Assembly: GCA_009392775.1 (NCBI GenBank)
Contig: VFFT01000096.1
Location: 1 to 9,810 of the forward strand
DNA length: 9,810 nt
Direction: 5' to 3'
From: SAR202 cluster bacterium
GTDB taxonomy: Bacteria > Chloroflexota > Dehalococcoidia > UBA3495
The position numbers and the translations under genes are program-made. The notes beneath the pieces are model-generated. The model worked only from the letters and a program-made list of their open reading frames with translations, did not search any database and was not told the origin of the DNA. Positions 5,827-9,810 of the stretch are shown one piece after another (within the stretch, counting starts at the first letter, position 1; each line of letters begins with the position of its first letter).

Positions 5827-7074
5827 ATGTTTATTTGCAATACTGTAAAAGACAAGTCCAGTGGCTAATAGCAGCGAAGAAAAAAGATATATCCATTGGA
5901 TATTTAATACACTCAATAATGCATAGCCAGCAACTGGCCCGGACGCAGCCCCCAGATCGGTCCAGGTAGCATAACGGCTCATAACTTCGGATCTGTCGGA
6001 TTCAGATGAAAGGTCTCCTGCCGATGCATCTAGTGTAATTTTGCTGGCAGTAGTAGCAGCGAAAACTATCGGTACCACTATAATTATTACGAAAACGCTT
6101 TCAATTATTAGGACAGACGAGCCTATTATAATCAGAGGTAGACAGGTCAAAATGACCGATTTCCTGCCAAATTTATCTGATATATGTCCGAAGTATGTCG
6201 ACAATCCAACTTCATTAGCCCAACTAGTTGCTAAGACCATTCCGGTTAAGGTAGCAACACCCAGTGCGAACCCGTTAATATCCAAAGACTCGCCAATTCT
6301 TTCCCGGAGCAGCAATCCTACAGTTGCGGTAACCAGTCCGGATATTGCAAATGTGTTGGTAAAGCGAGTGTAATGGACGGCCAGTAATTTATATCTTTGG
6401 GCACTGTTCTCTCCTCTATATCCGGTTAGGAAAGTCCAAGTGTTTGACTTGCCTCCGTTCTTTTGGAATTTTTTTCTGTCGTTTTCAGATTGTTTGATGT
6501 GTGAATCAAGATAGGTATCGGATTCTTTTAATAAAGGAATAATTGAGAAACAGAGTATCATGACAGAGGCTATTATCAGGAAAGATATCTTGATGCCAAT
6601 TGAGTCCACTAAGATGCCACCAACTAATACTGCTATCAAACTGCCGAATCTAAATATGGCATTGTACAGTCCCATCAATCGGCCTCTATATTGTTCGTCT
6701 TCCCTTAAGACAACCATATATAGGGAAACTAGTTGAATGGAAAAACATATACCCCAGGCGATTCTTGCTATGAGGAGAGGCCAAAATCCCTGAAATAGTC
6801 CATAAGCTGCTGTAGAAGTTATAGCTAAAACCACCGAAAGGTAGAAAGGTTTTTTTAAACCAAATCTGTTGTATATCTTTGCAGCCCATGTATTGGAAGC
6901 TAATCTTATCCACCTATTAGCACTAAGGATAAGTCCAGCTCCCAGTCCCGCGGTCAGTCCAAATTCGTCCAGATTGGAAGGCAATACTCCATAAATCATT
7001 GAATCACCCATAACAGAAATCGCTAGAATTATGGACGTCAGGACGACTTGCTTTTTAGGTACTTGCTTATACAT
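5809..7074 (-). CDS. major facilitator superfamily transporter (421 residues)
   Basis: This is an inner-membrane secondary transporter of the MFS type with about twelve hydrophobic helices in two halves: six up to about residue 182, a polar, charged central loop (about 183-230), then six more to about 412. The clearest signature is the motif A loop of the second half, GHISDKFGRKSVIL (296-309). The first half has only a diverged version, AAKIYNRFGLKK (64-75). Acidic and basic residues within the helices (for example Asp24 and Arg54) suggest proton- or ion-coupled transport. The substrate is unknown; the setting suggests organic acids or sugar acids. It lies 37 nt downstream of the second MFS gene in the same direction, so they may share a transcript. 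No good Shine-Dalgarno sequence precedes its ATG, which hints at dependence on upstream translation. It is unlike its neighbour in sequence, so they are not a recent duplication. Confidence 0.87.
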   Translation of the reverse strand: MYKQVPKKQVVLTSIILAISVMGDSMIYGVLPSNLDEFGLTAGLGAGLILSANRWIRLASNTWAAKIYNRFGLKKPFYLSVVLAITSTAAYGLFQGFWPLLIARIAWGICFSIQLVSLYMVVLREDEQYRGRLMGLYNAIFRFGSLIAVLVGGILVDSIGIKISFLIIASVMILCFSIIPLLKESDTYLDSHIKQSENDRKKFQKNGGKSNTWTFLTGYRGENSAQRYKLLAVHYTRFTNTFAISGLVTATVGLLLRERIGESLDINGFALGVATLTGMVLATSWANEVGLSTYFGHISDKFGRKSVILTCLPLIIIGSSVLIIESVFVIIIVVPIVFAATTASKITLDASAGDLSSESDRSEVMSRYATWTDLGAASGPVAGYALLSVLNIQWIYLFSSLLLATGLVFYSIANKHKTQAS

Positions 7075-7111
7075 GTTTAAATCAACAGAGCTTTTACATT
7101 AGGGGTATCTT

Positions 7112-8464
7112 TTAACCTGAGTTAACTTCACTATCAGGGGAGGAATCAGTTGGGGACGCTCGTCTTTCACGTTTTGGCATCTTGATGCCCAGTAACAGAA
7201 GGGCACCGGATGCATTGACTGCCGCTAATACAAGAAATGCGAACTGATACGAACCTGAAGAATCAAAGATAAAACCGGCAAATATTGGTGATATTAGTAC
7301 AGAAACACTACTTACAGGATCCATAAGACCAGCCAATCGGGAGAAGTTTTTTCTACCGAAAACTTCTGCTCTTAATACGGTCATCAATGTTCCACGTGTT
7401 CCAAATCCTATACCAAATATTGTTGCGAAAACCATGACAGAAGTCATGGATTGTGCATATGCCAATATAACCACTGATGCACCTTGGGCTATGAATGCTA
7501 CAGCAGTTACCCGTTTTGTTCCTAATATATCTCCAAGGAATCCACCTGCCAGCCTACCAAATGCGGATATCACGAGTGTATAGGAGACTACTCCAGCTGC
7601 AGTCAATTCGTTAATGCCTATATCTACAAGCGCAGGTATTTGGTGAACTTGCAGCGCACCCCAAGCTGTGATACCTGCAGAGTGTGAAAATCCCAGGAAC
7701 CAGAAACTTCTGCTTTTAAGTGCTTCAGAGATAGACGTGGAATCTGCACTTGATACGCTTTCTTCCAAAGAGGATTGTTCATCTGCGGTGTGCTTTGCAC
7801 CATCCGGCAAATATCCGTATTCTTCTGGGTGAGGGCGCATCATAAGTGCAATGGGGACTCCAACTATCATTACAATTATACCTACTGATATGGTCGTTGG
7901 GCGCCATCCGATATTGAGTACAGCCCATGCCAACACCGGTACGAGTAATGCACCGAAACTTCCTCCGAGCTGATATATCGCGATTGCTCTTCCGCGCCAG
8001 TGATCAAACCAGTTTACCAACACGGTTACAATAGGTAGAAATCCAGCCACACTTTGTCCAAGGGTAACGAGCAGGAATGCAGCATAGAACTGGTATATGT
8101 TTTGACATAGCCCCATGGCTATGAAGCCTAATCCGAATATAATCCAACCCACTACCATATAAGGCCTAGGCCCCATCCAGTGTATTAGGTACCCCTCCAA
8201 TGGACCTGTTACTCCACCCTCAAGTCTTCTTAGAGAAAAAGCGATGGAAATGGCAGTTCGTGTGGTATCGAACTCTCTGATTAAGGGTAAAACTAAAGTC
8301 TGTGCACCGACATTAAATACGGCAGATTGTATTGTGCTGGCAGCGGTGGATATCGCGACAATCCACCACCCATAGAATATACCACCCTTGCTCCCGCTTG
8401 GGGGTATACCAGAAGGAGGCTCTCCTTCTTTTTGGTCGACTCCTCTCGATTGATCGGGGTCCAA
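7112..8464 (-). CDS. major facilitator superfamily transporter, monocarboxylate/OFA-like (450 residues)
   Basis: This inner-membrane MFS carrier resembles the monocarboxylate and oxalate/formate-antiporter-like branch. That branch is suggested by FYGWWIVAIS at the start of helix 1 (residues 30-39), NWFDHWRGRAIAI (151-163) between helices 4 and 5, the PEEYGYLPDG segment (213-222) opening the central loop, and the motif A copy GGFLGDILGTKRVTA (307-321). The N-terminal 26 residues are Pro/Gly/Ser-rich and polar, and the tail after 428 is Lys/Arg- then Ser-rich; both ends should be cytoplasmic. The only reasonable start is TTG at 8464: an in-frame TAG lies three codons upstream and no ATG or GTG occurs before helix 1. 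The nearest Shine-Dalgarno match, GGAG, is 13 nt away, longer than usual. Small organic anions are the likely cargo given the neighbouring catabolic genes, but this is inferred from family and context. Confidence 0.87.
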   Translation of the reverse strand: MDPDQSRGVDQKEGEPPSGIPPSGSKGGIFYGWWIVAISTAASTIQSAVFNVGAQTLVLPLIREFDTTRTAISIAFSLRRLEGGVTGPLEGYLIHWMGPRPYMVVGWIIFGLGFIAMGLCQNIYQFYAAFLLVTLGQSVAGFLPIVTVLVNWFDHWRGRAIAIYQLGGSFGALLVPVLAWAVLNIGWRPTTISVGIIVMIVGVPIALMMRPHPEEYGYLPDGAKHTADEQSSLEESVSSADSTSISEALKSRSFWFLGFSHSAGITAWGALQVHQIPALVDIGINELTAAGVVSYTLVISAFGRLAGGFLGDILGTKRVTAVAFIAQGASVVILAYAQSMTSVMVFATIFGIGFGTRGTLMTVLRAEVFGRKNFSRLAGLMDPVSSVSVLISPIFAGFIFDSSGSYQFAFLVLAAVNASGALLLLGIKMPKRERRASPTDSSPDSEVNSG

Positions 8465-8510
8465 TTTTTCTTTCTATCTCCTACTATCAGCTAAAATATT
8501 ATTAGATTAT

Positions 8511-8606
8511 TTATATACTTACTATCAACGCTACCACTTGAAAGGCCCCATATATCAACAACGTGGGAATAAGAATTTCCTTCCAAGTACGTTTCTTCTT
8601 AATCAT
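8511..8606 (-). CDS. candidate 31-residue single-span membrane peptide
   Basis: An ATG-to-TAA frame in the 190-bp gap between the propeller gene and the MFS gene encodes 31 residues. It starts with the strongly basic MIKKKRTWKE, followed by 21 hydrophobic residues (ILIPTLLIYG then AFQVVALIVSI) and an immediate stop. Lysines inside and one hydrophobic helix fit a small inner-membrane protein with its N-terminus in the cytoplasm. An in-frame GTG two codons upstream is an alternative start. No strong Shine-Dalgarno sequence precedes it, only AGAG nearby. It points the same way as the flanking genes and ends 46 nt before the MFS start codon. I recognise no family. A chance frame in AT-rich DNA cannot be excluded, though the charge and hydrophobicity pattern is better than expected for one. 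Confidence 0.42.
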   Translation of the reverse strand: MIKKKRTWKEILIPTLLIYGAFQVVALIVSI

Positions 8607-8654
8607 TAGCACTCTAATTTTACCATATAATCAGTTGTTGCATCTGTGATTGAC

Positions 8655-9810
8655 TTATTCATATATATCGAAATAGATCTCCTGCACTGATTCAGGGTAG
8701 TCAGTTACTCTTTCTACGTTAGTTCCATCAGTATCCATGACGTATATTTTAGGTTTTTCTTGATCCTCTTGAGAGACAAAATATATAGAAGTCCCGTCTT
8801 TGGACCATTTGGGAGAGGCATCAAGCCTTTCATTATTGGTTATTTGAACCAAATTAGACCCATCTTTGTTTATTGTGAAGATTTCCAGTTGGCTTGAATT
8901 ATATGTGTCAGTAGCATCTGGATCCGCTCTGAAAATCAGTTTAGATCCGTCCGGCGACCAGTCATGTTGTGCTATATGTGCCATGTCTGTATTGGTTATA
9001 TTGGTGTTTTCACCGGTAGCCACATTATGGATATATATATCTGTTAGCCCATCTCCAGAAACCAACTCGGAAGTAAAAGCAACTAACGTTCCATCTGGAG
9101 AGAACTCCGTATCATAAGCATGTCTTCCAGTCATCTGTATAAATGGTCCCTTTAGATTATTACTTACGTTTACAAGGTATATCTCTGCTTTTCCGTTTCT
9201 ATTTGTAGTAAAGGCTAAGTGTTCCCCACCTGGATGCCAGGAGGGGAGCGAGTCACTTCCAGTGTCAGAAGTGTATCGATAGTTAATAACACCAAGATGC
9301 TGGCCTTGGGAATGCGTGATATAGATATCGTTATTCCCTTCAGCATTTGACACGTATGCGATACGTAATCCGTTTGGAGAAAATACGGGCTGCCATTCCA
9401 AATAGGCCTCTTTTGATTCATATCCGAATCTGGGGTCATCATCCGAATATCCGTTATCAGTTAATTTTATCAGCCTGTTAAATGATTCTGTTTCTTGGGA
9501 ATATGTAGCCAGAAATAATTCTGGAGTACCTCTGAAATCGGAGATAAATGCGAGTTTTCGACCGTATGACTCCTTAAATACTTGAACTCTGTAGGACAGA
9601 TTGGATGAACTATCCATCTCGCCAACTAAGAAATGGTAAAGTCCATCATATTCAGCTGTGAAAGATATGCGAGAGCCTAGAGATCCTTTAGCATAGTCAT
9701 CGTTCACTCTAATCAATACGTAGTTTTGATCATATAGGTCTATGAAACTATCCGTCATAGTTAAACCTTCCGAATGAATATAGACCGAAATCGCATAACT
9801 AACACCTTGC
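8655..9810 (-). CDS. PPC-domain plus PD40 (TolB-like) beta-propeller protein, 5' end outside window
   Basis: The frame stays open to the right edge (17 codons before the ATG at 9758, read QGVSYAISVYIHSEGLT), so that ATG is internal. The visible N-terminal part is a prepeptidase C-terminal (PPC)-like beta-sandwich: SYAISVY, SFIDLYDQNY, NDD, SRISFTAEYDGLYHFLV. Six PD40/WD40-like blades follow, each with an (I/L)AF(T/S)S-type strand, a D/E-IY or similar strand and an FSPDG-type turn (SPNG, HPGG, SPDG, SPDG, SKDG in order). That matches a six-bladed TolB-like propeller. PPC and PD40 domains are mostly found in exported proteins, so an envelope or secreted location is likely, but any signal peptide is outside the window. 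No protease or other catalytic domain follows the propeller, which ends at the stop. A binding or scaffold role is most probable. Its connection to the catabolic genes is unclear. Confidence 0.85.
   Translation of the reverse strand, partial: QGVSYAISVYIHSEGLTMTDSFIDLYDQNYVLIRVNDDYAKGSLGSRISFTAEYDGLYHFLVGEMDSSSNLSYRVQVFKESYGRKLAFISDFRGTPELFLATYSQETESFNRLIKLTDNGYSDDDPRFGYESKEAYLEWQPVFSPNGLRIAYVSNAEGNNDIYITHSQGQHLGVINYRYTSDTGSDSLPSWHPGGEHLAFTTNRNGKAEIYLVNVSNNLKGPFIQMTGRHAYDTEFSPDGTLVAFTSELVSGDGLTDIYIHNVATGENTNITNTDMAHIAQHDWSPDGSKLIFRADPDATDTYNSSQLEIFTINKDGSNLVQITNNERLDASPKWSKDGTSIYFVSQEDQEKPKIYVMDTDGTNVERVTDYPESVQEIYFDIYE

Noticed and set aside
6041..6373. 110-codon frame on the plus strand inside the first MFS gene
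   Set aside because: It is antisense to transmembrane helices; its composition mirrors the MFS codons.
8640..8666. terminator after the propeller gene
   Set aside because: Only a bulged, short AATCAG/CTG..ATT pairing was found near 8629-8656, with no T-run on the minus strand.
9756..9758. ATG as the start of the propeller protein
   Set aside because: Seventeen upstream codons are open and encode the first strand of the PPC domain, so the true start is outside the window.

Overview
The window looks like a piece of a moderately AT-rich genome of an uncultivated, probably marine, heterotrophic bacterium. The mix of a GMC oxidoreductase, a split TPP-dependent decarboxylase, paralogous enolase-superfamily enzymes, a GlcG/HbpS protein and MFS carriers resembles SAR202-type marine Chloroflexota, a group known for enlarged enolase-superfamily repertoires. 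This is an inference from gene content. No rRNA or phylogenetic marker is present to confirm it. There is no tRNA, IS element, CRISPR array or phage gene, and no gap between genes exceeds 200 bases.

Layout, left to right: (1) the 3' half of a GMC-family flavin oxidoreductase (+), open at the left edge, converging on (2) an ElaA/YjcF-like GNAT acetyltransferase (-). (3) Divergent from it, a two-gene operon (+) for the alpha and beta chains of a sulfopyruvate-decarboxylase-like (ComD/ComE) TPP enzyme, each gene preceded by GGAGG. (4) A minus-strand run read in the order enolase-superfamily protein A, GlcG/HbpS-like protein, Lin0512-family protein; it converges on the decarboxylase operon at a perfect hairpin. 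(5) Divergent from protein A, a second enolase-superfamily gene B (+), whose stop codon overlaps that of the next minus-strand gene. (6) A minus-strand block of two different MFS transporters. (7) A candidate 31-residue membrane peptide in the 190-bp gap. (8) A large PPC plus PD40 (TolB-like) beta-propeller protein (-) that runs off the right edge.

Read together, the genes fit uptake and breakdown of small organic acids. The MFS carriers would import the substrate. The enolase-superfamily enzymes would abstract the alpha-proton of a carboxylate and probably dehydrate it to a 2-oxo acid. The ComDE-like enzyme would decarboxylate a 2-oxo acid, possibly a sulfonated one. The GMC enzyme would oxidise an alcohol. 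No substrate can be named from sequence alone.

The points most worth a second look are the altered TPP motif in the beta chain, the unusual active-site sets of the two enolase paralogues, the candidate membrane micropeptide, an internal extended -10 promoter with helically phased repeats, and two terminators built into gene ends.
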